Below, one piece after another: positions 37,409 to 51,546 of a DNA stretch of 64,000 bases. The translations under genes and the position numbers were made by a program. Source of the DNA: Magicicada septendecula (Eukaryota; Arthropoda; Insecta; Hemiptera; Cicadidae); NCBI GenBank assembly GCA_034769895.1, contig CM068372.1, positions 434,513,958-434,577,957 on the forward strand. The letters run 5' to 3'. Position 1 is the first letter of the stretch. Each line of letters starts with the position of its first letter. The notes under the pieces are model-generated. The model worked only from the letters and a program-made list of their open reading frames with translations. It made no database searches and was not told the DNA's origin.

Positions 37409-37547
37409 GGCAGGGAGACCCGAAATCCTGTGTCTTCCGCAGCAACTCGAAATCTGGTGAACCTAAAGAAACGAATAAAAAAAATATATATATATATTTT
37501 ATAACCAAAGTGGAAGGAAAAGAAGTTTTAAGGAAATAGATCCCTAC

Positions 37548-40500
37548 GTGAGACAATTTCTTGAAAAATGTAACGCGATAAATAAATGTAACTGGACTAA
37601 AAGTCTATTACCCTTAATACGAGTTGACTTAGGCGTTACCTCCACAATCGCATTAATTGATTCGGGATCTAGCAGAACCTTAATCAGTCAAGAGTTAGCA
37701 GACAAATTAGCGAAACACCATCTAGTAAAACGGAGTCAACCGGTGAATATAAAGTGTGCTACCGCCAATAAACAAAATATAATAATAAAACTGAGCATTA
37801 CCGTTAAGGTTAAAATCAAGAACCTAACCTGGATTTTTACAATGTTAGTATGTAATGAATTAGGACCCGACTTAATATTAGGAGCAGACTTTATTAGTAA
37901 AACAGGAATGATTCTTGACATCTATGAGCAAAAATATTATTTTCGATTCGACCGTACACGGAAATATAGATTTGATTGTAATAATGAGAAACAGGAAAAA
38001 AATTGTTCATCTACTGCACATGTAATACACCAAGAGTCTGATTTATCTCATCTAGAAAGTAGAGATAGAATGAGAATACTGAAATTAATAAAAGAATTTT
38101 CCTCAGTTCTTACACCTAAACTAGGACTCACTGAACTAACAGAATATAAAATTAATCTGAGCGATCAGAAAGTAATACGCCTACCTCCATACAAGTTGTC
38201 GCCTCCCAAGATGGAAGTGATGAGAAACCATATCAACAAGTTGTTGGAGCAAGGAGTCACTGAACCCTCTACGTCCCCATATTCATCACCCTCCTTTTTA
38301 GTACCGAAAGGTCACGATAAACACAGACTAGTCGTGGACTACAGGCAATTAAACAAAAGAATAGAATTTGAATCTATTCCTCTTCCAGACATCCATAGTG
38401 CTTTCCATTACTTCACGAAAGCTATGGTCTTTACGGTAATGGATCTGAATCAAGCTTTTCACCAAATACCCCTTTCGGAAGAATCAAAACGTCTAACCGC
38501 GTTTGCCGTTCCTTTTAACTTGTACCAATTTACTAGAGTACCCTTTGGAATATCTCAAGGAAGTTCCGTATGTAGTAGATTATTAGAAAGGATATTTCAC
38601 GATATTAAATTTAAATATGTGTATCACTATTTGGACGACATCGTTATATATAGCGAATCAATGGAACAACATCTTAAACACTTACGTGAAGTGTTATCTC
38701 GGTTATAAAAAGCAGGATTAACTGTTAACCCAAAAAAGGTAAATTTTGCCGTCCCACAGTTTTCATTCTTAAGCCACATCGTGAAAGCGAATCGAAAAGT
38801 AAGCATTGACCCCGAACATACCCGCGCTATTAGAGAATTTTCACCCCCACGAGATGCAAAAGGTATAGCCCGATTTTTGGGAATGGTAAATTATTTCCAC
38901 AAGTATATTCCCCATCTTGCCGAAATAGCAGCACCCCTAAATTCTTTAAGAAAGAAGGGAGCGAAGTTTGAATGGAGCTCACTACATCAAAATGCGTTTG
39001 AGCAACTTAAAGAAAGTATCATATCTCCCCCAGTTTTGCAGCTAGCCGATTTCACGAAACCTTTCGTAGTGCAGACCGACAGTTCCAGTGTAGCGTTAGG
39101 TGCAGTCATATATCAAGAGATAGAAAACAGCAGACTACCTATTAGTTATGCATCGCGAACCTTGAGCGACCAAGAAAGAAAATATTCCGCATATGAATTG
39201 GAATGTTTAGCCATTGTTTTTGCATTCGAGAAGTTTAAACCCTTTCTAGAACATAAAGAATTCCTTTTGGAAACTGATAATCAAGCATTATCTTGGTTAC
39301 TGAATCACCCTAAACAGTTAGGACGTATTGGAAGATGGGTATTGAAGTTAAACTGCTACAAATTCAGAGTGCAGCATATTAAAGGTACACAAAACGTAGT
39401 CGCTGATACCCTGTCCCATATATTCCAGTCGCCCACTAAAACTCCCGAAAGCAAGGAGAATCCGGAAATAGCACTTGCTAATGCCGTAATTACTGAGTTC
39501 CCCCTTGCCTTTACAAACATTGCCCTGTATCAACAACAAGACCCCTTACTGAAGCCTATTATAGAACAACTTGCGCAAGGTATTAAATCCGAGAAATACG
39601 TATTGAGTAAAAATGTACTATGCCATAAAATAAGAAGCGGAAAGGAACTAAGAATAATAGCCCCTGATGTGATTAAGCCCATGCTGATGGAGTACTTCCA
39701 TTCATCTACCATAGGAGCCCATATGGGAATCAATAAGACAATACATCGTGTTCGAAAGGAATATCATTGGAACAATATGAACAGCGAAATAGCCAGTTTC
39801 GTAAAGAAATGTAAATTATGTGCTCTCAGTAAACCAGCCACAAATAATCAGGTAAGCCAGTTGATTTCGGAAATCCCTAAGACCCCTTTTTCTAAACTTT
39901 ATCTAGACTTTTCAGGTCCTTATCCACGATCCAAATCAGGTAATACTATGTTACTCATCTGTGTAGATTCATTCACCAAATTTGTTTGGATGTATCCCAT
40001 GCGACGAGCATTAGCGTCGACGACTGTAAAAATATTACAGGAAAGATTATTTAAAGACTACGGTACACCTGTACGTATAGTATCAGATAATGGACCACAG
40101 TTTAAAGCGAAAGAATTTAAGAATATGTGTTTCAAGTTAGGAATAGACCATATAACCACTACGGAGTATCGACCGCAAGGCAATATTGCTGAAAGGTATC
40201 TACGAAACCTCAAATCTGCATTAATCGCCTATCATGCGATAGGCGTCGTGATAGCAAAACGTCATCATACATCGTGGGACCAAAACCTATCCTGGATTCA
40301 ATACGCCTTTAATTCAGCTTATCACGAAGGTCACAAGTCGACCCCGTTTGAGTTACTGTACAAATACCAACCAAACCACCCCTTGTCCACTAAATGGAAA
40401 ATACACGACCTGCTACCTCCGCAAATAACGGATAAGCAGATAAAGCAAATATGGAATAAAGCCCGCTCTAATTTAAGAGCGAACTTAGAGAAATCCGGAA

Positions 40501-40789
40501 AATACCATGAGAAAGGTATTCATAAAATTCAATTAGATACCAAATAGGTGACTTAGTAATGTATAAGACTCACCCCACTAGTAGTGCAATTGATAAGACC
40601 ACCTCTAAACTATCATACCGATGGTGTGGCCCTTACCAAATCCAGAAGTACCTAACTCCAGTTACAGTAGCCCTGTACGAACCTGTGACTCGAAAATATG
40701 TGCGGCGAACACATATTTCGCAGATAAAATTGTATAAGAAGAAGAGAAGGAATAGTATAACCAAAAATAGAAAAGGTAATACTAGGTAG
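37548..40789 (+). pseudogene. Pol, copy 4 (TAA in RT, frameshift before tail)
   Basis: Segments are 37548-38708, on to 40547, and the tail 40559-40789. It shares MKANRK with copy 3. It has a private Thr for Arg in KPATNNQ after the integrase zinc-binding cysteines. Non-coding 40790-41254 has CAGTTCTGCG (shared with copies 5 and 6) and a long run of about 16 A near 41060 (nearly the same length as in copy 5). Confidence 0.88.
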
Positions 40790-41254
40790 TGAAGTATATT
40801 ATACTTCTGAAACCATGCTAAATGTTAATCGTAGAGTTTGGAAATGAGGCCTGATCAACCTGAGATCCAGTTCTGCGAAAGATAAGTAAATGAGTACTCA
40901 ATGACAACTAAACTGAATTCTAAATAGCAAAAGATTTAGAAAATTACTCTACGGAGAGAGTAACAAAACCCCAAGAAAAAAACGGTAGTAGATTTAAGTG
41001 ATAGAGATGAGAAAGAGTTTTGTGTTTTAAAATGTAGATATTAAGTGTGAATAGTATGTAAAAAAAAAAAAAAAAGGTAGTTTATAAGAAAATATAAAAG
41101 TATATTGTGTTGTGGAGAAGAAACAAGTGGATATAACGCTTACCAATAACTATGTGAGAGAAATTCCACACACTGACACCAAACATACTCCAAGTCCCCA
41201 ATTGTGCGTTAGACTCACAACACACCAGTAACGTGAAATTTAAGCGGTGGAGTA

Positions 41255-42800
41255 TGTGACGATTTAATTGAAACTGTAATCTTAAATTTAAAAAAATTAA
41301 ATTTGCGAGCGATTAAGTATTTTTAAATCGCACTATTAAACCTAAAGCCCCTGTACTAAATCAGAATGAGAATGAGAATGAGAAGTGTATGAAAATCAAC
41401 AGAAGCACTAATAAAAAGTCGACTTGTAAAAAACTTATTAATATCACAATTAACCCTTTACTAGTCATCATGCTGTGACCTGTTAGTTCCGGACTCAACG
41501 TGTTTATCGAGTCTTCTGTAATTTAGGAAGATATAAAAATCATAATGTTTGTAATTAGAAATTTGAAGGCACGAGTAGTAGTTAAAATAATTCACTTAAA
41601 TTATATATGTATAAGTAATGTATTGTTTTTGGTAATAAGAATGTCAATTTAAATAAAAATAGGGACTATATTGTCGCGGAGTACTTGCCCCTCTCCGTTG
41701 TTATGTGCCAGTCGAATCTAGTAGAGGGTCACTATGCTGCCATCAGACCGTACAGACGTATGAGCGAGAGCTCCACGAAAATGCATTTGTTTTTTTTAAT
41801 TTAATTTTAAAATGTTAGCTACCACTGCTAAACGTGGCGAGCGTTGTGTAATGTGTGAATGATATAAAGATGTGTTAAGAAGAAAAATGTAATAAGTAAA
41901 ACAAAAACTTAACTAGTAGTAAACAAGATGACGTCTCCCCTCAAGAGGTAAATACAAGTACAACCTTATACATGAAGATGTGATCTGCATAAACTTCATA
42001 AATACACGTATACGATGCATAAGACGCTGACGAGGACCTCCGTGGATCTACACCTACTTTCACAAAAGAAACTTCAATCTCCGCAGTGAACATCCTATCT
42101 AGTACTTGCCGAAGACACGACCCAGATGATGATGCCGACTTCAAGAATTCCAAAGAGAGACACCCCAGGACGAGGTTACTACGACCAATTGTAAAGGTGA
42201 CTCGATAGCTTGCCTATCGAGAGTTAATCATATTTGATACACAACTCACATTAAAAAGAGACTTTTCAAAGACTATAAATTTTGTTTAAAATTAAAATGA
42301 GACAAGCTAAGAGTTTTCTGTAAGATTCAAGATCGTACGTAGTAACGCCTTAAATGTAAATGTAATTTATAATCACTTTAAGTAATAATACCATTCTTCA
42401 AATGGTAAAAGAAGTCTTGCAAGCGTGTAGATGAACTCAAAATACTTAGAAGTCTTTGCTATAAATATACTTAAAGTAAACTCGGATCCGAGGTAAAAGA
42501 ATACATAATCAGTTTTATCCCTAAGTTTTTATGAAAAGCATTTAAATATTTTAATCTAATTAATGATGTCATGGGATCTTTGAGTAGCAGTTGTTAATAA
42601 AGAGAAGTCATCTTGTTACACATGAAAATGAGTCCATAAATCAGTGAAATACCTTCCCTTGTTTCCTTAAAATTATCTTATGTAATTTGTTCAATTAATT
42701 TGAGTTTAATAACAGTTCGTTACAACGTAGGCAGCCCATGTAATTGGCAAGTGTCAGTTAAGATGGGTTCCCTGGATTTGTAACGTGGCAATACGTTACA
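41255..42800 (+). repeat. LTR 5 (1546 bp)
   Basis: Shared by copies 4 and 5. It is near-identical to LTR 4 (CCATCAGACC, TTTAAAATTAA, CTTAACTAG). Confidence 0.9.
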
Positions 42801-43734
42801 AAATTGCGCCACTCTGCTGTTAAATTAGTAAAAAGGTTGTAAGCATCGTGACATTAACAGAGATACGTCACCCTGCTAATTAAAGTTATGGTTACATAGT
42901 AAAATAGATAACTTTTGGCACTCAGTTATCTGATCTATGCACTCAGGGAATGTATTTGATGTAACTTTAATTTTCATAAAATGAATTTGTTTTAAGATAC
43001 GCAAATGATAGTCAGTATAACTTGAAATATCATTGTATGAAGCCAAATGCAAGTATGTACATGAATTGTAGTGCTTGGTGATCTGCTCAGTCTTTAACAG
43101 GTTTATATTATGACAATCCAAGACCTGTTGTTTCTTGAATATGCCTGCATAGTATATGTTAGTGTATGTCTGTCGTCACGGTAAAAGAAAAAAAAAATAA
43201 ATAATAATAATGCTCCTGTGTAAAGTAGACCCGGTTAATTACGGGGAAAGAATTTCGTAACTTAAATTTGTTACCAAAATAAATAATTAATTTAATTGGG
43301 GAAAGTACGAGAATTAATAAAGTCAGACTGTTATAACCGTAATACACGTGTAAGTTGAAGGCGTGCTTTGTTGAATGAGATTCACCCCATGCGTCCGAGC
43401 TGGCTTCTCCAGTTAAGACCTGGCAAGGAAGTTAGTCTGTGGCATTGTGTAGAGAACAATACGTGAGTGTAAACCCCGCATTCTCACGCACACACCCTGC
43501 CTTTGTTTACTAAATAAAAGAGGGTGGCCTACATTCCAGCAAACAGCTGATCAGCGATTTAACTTTGAAATATGTGTGTGTGGAATTTCTGTCTCTCCCT
43601 TAGAAGAGAAATTATTCTTTTCTGAATTATGCAAATGATTTACCCAAGAATTCATCTTATCTATGTAATTAGTGTGTAGTGTTGTAGAATCAGTTTTAAG
43701 TACGTTTTAATGTGTTAGAAATAAGAAAAAAAAA

Positions 43735-45220
43735 ATGGCCCAATTTAATCCGGATTTGTTATTAAAGGACGAGCTGTCTTACGAAGCTCTTTTGCGTGGA
43801 CTACCCCATGCGAATGTAACAGTCACGGAATTGCGTAGATCAATACGCGAATGTGGATTTGATACACCCGAGCAATTAAGCAACCTAAGCGAACTCGATT
43901 ATGAGAGCGAGAGAGAAATTTGTAATGCCAAGTATAGTGAGCTAACCTTATTGTCTCAAACCCTCCAAGACGAGAAATCTCCGGCGATAATTTTGCGGAC
44001 TACCCAGAGAATAGAGCATTTAACCCGGCGAATGAAAAATTTGTTGATCTGGCCTAATCTTACGGAAATACCACGTGAAGTGCAAAACCTAGCTGGCGAA
44101 CCTTTACGTCGCTTATCCACTATTATTAATGACTTAAGAAGAAGATCCGACTCGTTCCGGATGGATGAAATAGAGAAGTCCTTGAAGAAATTACACATCT
44201 CCCCAGTACAATCCCCTACTACTGATCTACCTCCGCCTAACACTGATCGGAACTCACCCGCCATATCGCAAATGCAAGCTAACCAAGAGCAATATACAGA
44301 TAGAGATTTAAATGCCCCTCCTCCCGATCGTTTCCAGAGTCGCCCCGGAACTCACAAATTGACCACCCCGAATGCATCATATCGTTCTCCTAAAGAAATG
44401 CCAACCCTGAATCATAACGCGGACCTATACGGAAAAATTACTCATCCTGTGGAGAAAATTTTAACTGAAATCCCTTACACCGATGGATTAAATGTCTCCA
44501 AACTACTAAATTTCATTAACTATCTCCTGCAGATAAAAGATCTACAGCAGCTGAATGATTGGCAAATTTTACAAGTTCTGCTACCGAAATGTAAACCCCC
44601 GTTAAAGAATCGTGTAATAGAAGCATTAAGCTCTACACTTCCAGTAGAAGACCTACATAGCTCGATAATAAAGTACTTTATTCCAACCGGAATTTATGAA
44701 GAAATTAAAAGAAAGACCGTACTCCGAGTACAAGGAAATCACAAGAGATTAGCTCATTATATCTCCGATATCAGAGTCATCCCGACTACTACGTGTAGAT
44801 TGGAATGAGACACAGATGGTCGACACCATTTTAATAGGATTGTCACCAGAGGAAAGATCTCGTTTAGCTTTGATAAATAGACCAAACACCATTGCAGATC
44901 TAGAACAATGCAGTATCCATTCGTCAAATGTATGGTACTCCGATCAAAATAGACATACGATGAAACCCGCAGAAACAAATAGAAATGAATTGCGAGCCCT
45001 AGAGCCCGGTGTAACAACCCTGCATGAAAGGCAAGTATTCAATAGACCTCACAATGTGCGTAAATCTAGTAAGTTAAGTGTAACACCATCTAAAGCGGAA
45101 ACAAGGTACCCTCATCGCAATAAACCCATCTGTTATAATTGCGGCAAATATGGACACATAAGAAAAGACTGCAAGAGCAAGCCATTGGAATGTAAACACT
45201 CAGATCCAAAAAACATGTAA
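43735..45220 (+). pseudogene. Gag, copy 5 (2-bp frameshift)
   Basis: Leader 42801-43734. The AGAG deletion is near 44773 and the second part is 44816-45220. The one private change is Ile for Val in SPAISQM. Confidence 0.9.
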
Positions 45221-45359
45221 GGCAGGGAGACCCGAAATCCTGTGTCTTCCGCAGCAACTCGAAATCTGGTGAACCTAAAGAAACGAATAAAAAAAATATA
45301 TATATATATTTTATAACCAAAGTGGAAGGAAAAGAAGTTTTAAGGAAATAGATCCCTAC

Positions 45360-48300
45360 GTGAGACAATTTCTTGAAAAATGTAACGCGATAAATAAATG
45401 TAACTGGACTAAAAGTCTATTACCCTTAATACGAGTTGACTTAGGCGTTACCTCCACAATCGCATTAATTGATTCGGGATCTAGCAGAACCTTAATCAGT
45501 CAAGAGTTAGCAGACAAATTAGCGAAACACCATCTAGTAAAACGGAGTCAACCGGTGAATATAAAGTGTGCTACCGCCAATAAACAAAATATAATAATAA
45601 AACTGAGCATTACCGTTAAGGTTAAAATCAAGAACCTAACCTGGATTTTTACAATGTTAGTATGTAATGAATTAGGACCCGACTTAATATTAGGAGCAGA
45701 CTTTATTAGTAAAACAGGAATGATTCTTGACATCTATGAGCAAAAATATTATTTTCGATTCGACCGTACACGGAAATATAGATTTGATTGTAATAATGAG
45801 AAACAGGAAAAAAATTGTTCATCTACTGCACATGTAATACACCAAGAGTCTGATTTATCTCATCTAGAAAGTAGAGATAGAATGAGAATACTGAAATTAA
45901 TAAAAGAATTTTCCTCAGTTCTTACACCTAAACTAGGACTCACTGAACTAACAGAATATAAAATTAATCTGAGCGATCAGAAAGTAATACGCCTACCTCC
46001 ATACAAGTTGTCGCCTCCCAAGATGGAAGTGATGAGAAACCATATCAACAAGTTGTTGGAGCAAGGAGTCACTGAACCCTCTACGTCCCCATATTCATCA
46101 CCCTCCTTTTTAGTACCGAAAGGTCACGATAAACACAGACTAGTCGTGGACTACAGGCAATTAAACAAAAGAATAGAATTTGAATCTATTCCTCTTCCAG
46201 ACATCCATAGTGCTTTCCATTACTTCACGAAAGCTATGGTCTTTACGGTAATGGATCTGAATCAAGCTTTTCACCAAATACCCCTTTCGGAAGAATCAAA
46301 ACGTCTAACCGCGTTTGCCGTTCCTTTTAACTTGTACCAATTTACTAGAGTACCCTTTGGAATATCTCAAGGAAGTTCCGTATGTAGTAGATTATTAGAA
46401 AGGATATTTCACGATATTAAATTTAAATATGTGTATCACTATTTGGACGACATCGTTATATATAGCGAATCAATGGAACAACATCTTAAACACTTACGTG
46501 AAGTGTTATCTCGGTTATAAAAAGCAGGATTAACTGTTAACCCAAAAAAGGTAAATTTTGCCGTCCCACAGTTTTCATTCTTAAGCCACATCGTGAAAGC
46601 GAATGGAAAAGTAAGCATTGACCCCGAACATACCCGCGCTATTAGAGAATTTTCACCCCCACGAGATGCAAAAGGTATAGCCCGATTTTTGGGAATGGTA
46701 AATTATTTCCACAAGTATATTCCCCATCTTGCCGAAATAGCAGCACCCCTAAATTCTTTAAGAAAGAAGGGAGCGAAGTTTGAATGGAGCTCACTACATC
46801 AAAATGCGTTTGAGCAACTTAAAGAAAGTATCATATCTCCCCCAGTTTTGCAGCTAGCCGATTTCACGAAACCTTTCGTAGTGCAGACCGACAGTTCCAG
46901 TGTAGCGTTAGGTGCAGTCATATATCAAGAGATAGAAAACAGCAGACTACCTATTAGTTATGCATCGCGAACCTTGAGCGACCAAGAAAGAAAATATTCC
47001 GCATATGAATTGGAATGTTTAGCCATTGTTTTTGCATTCGAGAAGTTTAAACCCTTTCTAGAACATAAAGAATTCCTTTTGGAAACTGATAATCAAGCAT
47101 TATCTTGGTTACTGAATCACCCTAAACAGTTAGGACGTATTGGAAGATGGGTATTGAAGTTAAACTGCTACAAATTCAGAGTGCAGCATATTAAAGGTAC
47201 ACAAAACGTAGTCGCTGATACCCTGTCCCATATATTCCAGTCGCCCACTAAAACTCCCGAAAGCAAGGAGAATCCGGAAATAGCACTTGCTAATGCCGTA
47301 ATTACTGAGTTCCCCCTTGCCTTTACAAACATTGCCCTGTATCAACAACAAGACCCCTTACTGAAGCCTATTATAGAACAACTTGCGCAAGGTATTAAAT
47401 CCGAGAAATACGTATTGAGTAAAAATGTACTATGCCATAAAATAAGAAGCGGAAAGGAACTAAGAATAATAGCCCCTGATGTGATTAAGCCCATGCTGAT
47501 GGAGTACTTCCATTCATCTACCATAGGAGCCCATATGGGAATCAATAAGACAATACATCGTGTTCGAAAGGAATATCATTGGAACAATATGAACAGCGAA
47601 ATAGCCAGTTTCGTAAAGAAATGTAAATTATGTGCTCTCAGTAAACCAGCCAGAAATAATCAGGTAAGCCAGTTGATTTCGGAAATCCCTAAGACCCCTT
47701 TTTCTAAACTTTATCTAGACTTTTCAGGTCCTTATCCACGATCCAAATCAGGTAATACTATGTTACTCATCTGTGTAGATTCATTCACCAAATTTGTTTG
47801 GATGTATCCCATGCGACGAGCATTAGCGTCGACGACTGTAAAAATATTACAGGAAAGATTATTTAAAGACTACGGTACACCTGTACGTATAGTATCAGAT
47901 AATGGACCACAGTTTAAAGCGAAAGAATTTAAGAATATGTGTTTCAAGTTAGGAATAGACCATATAACCACTACGGAGTATCGACCGCAAGGCAATATTG
48001 CTGAAAGGTATCTACGAAACCTCAAATCTGCATTAATCGCCTATCATGCGATAGGCGTCGTGATAGCAAAACGTCATCATACATCGTGGGACCAAAACCT
48101 ATCCTGGATTCAATACGCCTTTAATTCAGCTTATCACGAAGGTCACAAGTCGACCCCGTTTGAGTTACTGTACAAATACCAACCAAACCACCCCTTGTCC
48201 ACTAAATGGAAAATACACGACCTGCTACCTCCGCAAATAACGGATAAGCAGATAAAGCAAATATGGAATAAAGCCCGCTCTAATTTAAGAGCGAACTTAG

Positions 48301-48601
48301 AGAAATCCGGAAAATACCATGAGAAAGGTATTCATAAAATTCAATTAGATACCAAATAGGTGACTTAGTAATGTATAAGACTCACCCCACTAGTAGTGCA
48401 ATTGATAAGACCACCTCTAAACTATCATACCGATGGTGTGGCCCTTACCAAATCCAGAAGTACCTAACTCCAGTTACAGTAGCCCTGTACGAACCTGTGA
48501 CTCGAAAATATGTGCGGCGAACACATATTTCGCAGATAAAATTGTATAAGAAGAAGAGAAGGAATAGTATAACCAAAAATAGAAAAGGTAATACTAGGTA
48601 G
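45360..48601 (+). pseudogene. Pol, copy 5 (TAA in RT, frameshift before tail)
   Basis: Segments are 45360-46520, on to 48359, and the tail 48371-48601. It has MKANGK like copies 1, 2 and 6, yet AAACAGGAATG and CATACATCG like copies 3 and 4. It is therefore a mosaic of the two groups. Non-coding 48602-49066 has the long run of A, as in copy 4. Confidence 0.88.
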
Positions 48602-49066
48602 TGAAGTATATTATACTTCTGAAACCATGCTAAATGTTAATCGTAGAGTTTGGAAATGAGGCCTGATCAACCTGAGATCCAGTTCTGCGAAAGATAAGTA
48701 AATGAGTACTCAATGACAACTAAACTGAATTCTAAATAGCAAAAGATTTAGAAAATTACTCTACGGAGAGAGTAACAAAACCCCAAGAAAAAAACGGTAG
48801 TAGATTTAAGTGATAGAGATGAGAAAGAGTTTTGTGTTTTAAAATGTAGATATTAAGTGTGAATAGTATGTAAAAAAAAAAAAAAAAGGTAGTTTATAAG
48901 AAAATATAAAAGTATATTGTGTTGTGGAGAAGAAACAAGTGGATATAACGCTTACCAATAACTATGTGAGAGAAATTCCACACACTGACACCAAACATAC
49001 TCCAAGTCCCCAATTGTGCGTTAGACTCACAACACACCAGTAACGTGAAATTTAAGCGGTGGAGTA

Positions 49067-50612
49067 TGTGACGATTTAATTGAAACTGTAATCTTAAATT
49101 TAAAAAAATTAAATTTGCGAGCGATTAAGTATTTTTAAATCGCACTATTAAACCTAAAGCCCCTGTACTAAATCAGAATGAGAATGAGAATGAGAAGTGT
49201 ATGAAAATCAACAGAAGCACTAATAAAAAGTCGACTTGTAAAAAACTTATTAATATCACAATTAACCCTTTACTAGTCATCATGCTGTGACCTGTTAGTT
49301 CCGGACTCAACGTGTTTATCGAGTCTTCTGTAATTTAGGAAGATATAAAAATCATAATGTTTGTAATTAGAAATTTGAAGGCACGAGTAGTAGTTAAAAT
49401 AATTCACTTAAATTATATATGTATAAGTAATGTATTGTTTTTGGTAATAAGAATGTCAATTTAAATAAAAATAGGGACTATATTGTCGCGGAGTACTTGC
49501 CCCTCTCCGTTGTTATGTGCCAGTCGAATCTAGTAGAGGGTCACTATGCTGCCGTCAGACCGTACAGACGTATGAGCGAGAGCTCCACGAAAATGCATTT
49601 GTTTTTTTTAATTTAATTTTAAAATGTTAGCTACCACTGCTAAACGTGGCGAGCGTTGTGTAATGTGTGAATGATATAAAGATGTGTTAAGAAGAAAAAT
49701 GTAATAAGTAAAACAAAAACTTACCTAGTAGTAAACAAGATGACGTCTCCCCTCAAGAGGTAAATACAAGTACAACCTTATACATGAAGATGTGATCTGC
49801 ATAAACTTCATAAATACACGTATACGATGCATAAGACGCTGACGAGGACCTCCGTGGATCTACACCTACTTTCACAAAAGAAACTTCAATCTCCGCAGTG
49901 AACATCCTATCTAGTACTTGCCGAAGACACGACCCAGATGATGATGCCGACTTCAAGAATTCCAAAGAGAGACACCCCAGGACGAGGTTACTACGACCAA
50001 TTGTAAAGGTGACTCGATAGCTTGCCTATCGAGAGTTAATCATATTTGATACACAACTCACATTAAAAAGAGACTTTTCAAAGACTATAAATTTTGTTTA
50101 AAATTAAAATGAGACAAGCTAAGAGTTTTCTGTAAGATTCAAGATCGTACGTAGTAACGCCTTAAATGTAAATGTAATTTATAATCACTTTAAGTAATAA
50201 TACCATTCTTCAAATGGTAAAAGAAGTCTTGCAAGCGTGTAGATGAACTTAAAATACTTAGAAGTCTTTGCTATAAATATACTTAAAGTAAACTCGGATC
50301 CGAGGTAAAAGAATACATAATCAGTTTTATCCCTAAGTTTTTATGAAAAGCATTTAAATATTTTAATCTAATTAATGATGTCATGGGATCTTTGAGTAGC
50401 AGTTGTTAATAAAGAGAAGTCATCTTGTTACACATGAAAATGAGTCCATAAATCAGTGAAATACCTTCCCTTGTTTCCTTAAAATTATCTTATGTAATTT
50501 GTTCAATTAATTTGAGTTTAATAACAGTTCGTTACAACGTAGGCAGCCCATGTAATTGGCATGTGTCAGTTAAGATGGGTTCCCTGGATTTGTAACGTGG
50601 CAATACGTTACA
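49067..50612 (+). repeat. LTR 6 (1546 bp)
   Basis: Shared by copies 5 and 6. It has CTTACCTAG (where LTRs 1-5 have CTTAACTAG) and CCGTCAGACC, both shared with LTR 7. Confidence 0.9.
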
Positions 50613-51546
50613 AAATTGCGCCACTCTGCTGTTAAATTAGTAAAAAGGTTGTAAGCATCGTGACATTAACAGAGATACGTCACCCTGCTAATTAAAGTTA
50701 TGGTTACGTAGTAAAATAGATAACTTTTGGCACTCAGTTATCTGATCTATGCACTCAGGGAATGTATTTGATGTAACTTTAATTTTCATAAAATGAATTT
50801 GTTTTAAGATACGCAAATGATAGTCAGTATAACTTGAAATATCATTGTATGAAGCCAAATGCAAGTATGTACATGAATTGTAGTGCTTGGTGATCTGCTC
50901 AGTCTTTAACAGGTTTATATTATGACAATCCAAGACCTGTTGTTTCTTGAATATGCCTGCATAGTATATGTTAGTGTATGTCTGTCGTCACGGTAAAAGA
51001 AAAAAAAAATAAATAATAATAATGCTCCTGTGTAAAGTAGACCCGGTTAATTACGGGGAAAGAATTTTGTAACTTAAATTTGTTACCAAAATAAATAATT
51101 AATTTAATTGGGGAAAGTACGAGAATTAATAAAGTCAGACTGTTATAACCGTAATACACGTGTAAGTTGAAGGCGTGCTTTGTTGAATGAGATTCACCCC
51201 ATGCGTCCGAGCTGGCTTCTCCAGTTAAGACCTGGCAAGGAAGTTAGTCTGTGGCATTGTGTAGAGAACAATACGTGAGTGTAAACCCCGCATTCTCACG
51301 CACACACCCTGCCTTTGTTTACTAAATAAAAGAGGGTGGCCTACATTCCAGCAAACAGCTGATCAGCGATTTAACTTTGAAATATGTGTGTGTGGAATTT
51401 CTGTCTCTCCCTTAGAAGAGAAATTATTCTTTTCTGAATTATGCAAATGATTTACCCAAGAATTCATCTTATCTATGTAATTAGTGTGTAGTGTTGTAGA
51501 ATCAGTTTTAAGTACGTTTTAATGTGTTAGAAATAAGAAAAAAAAA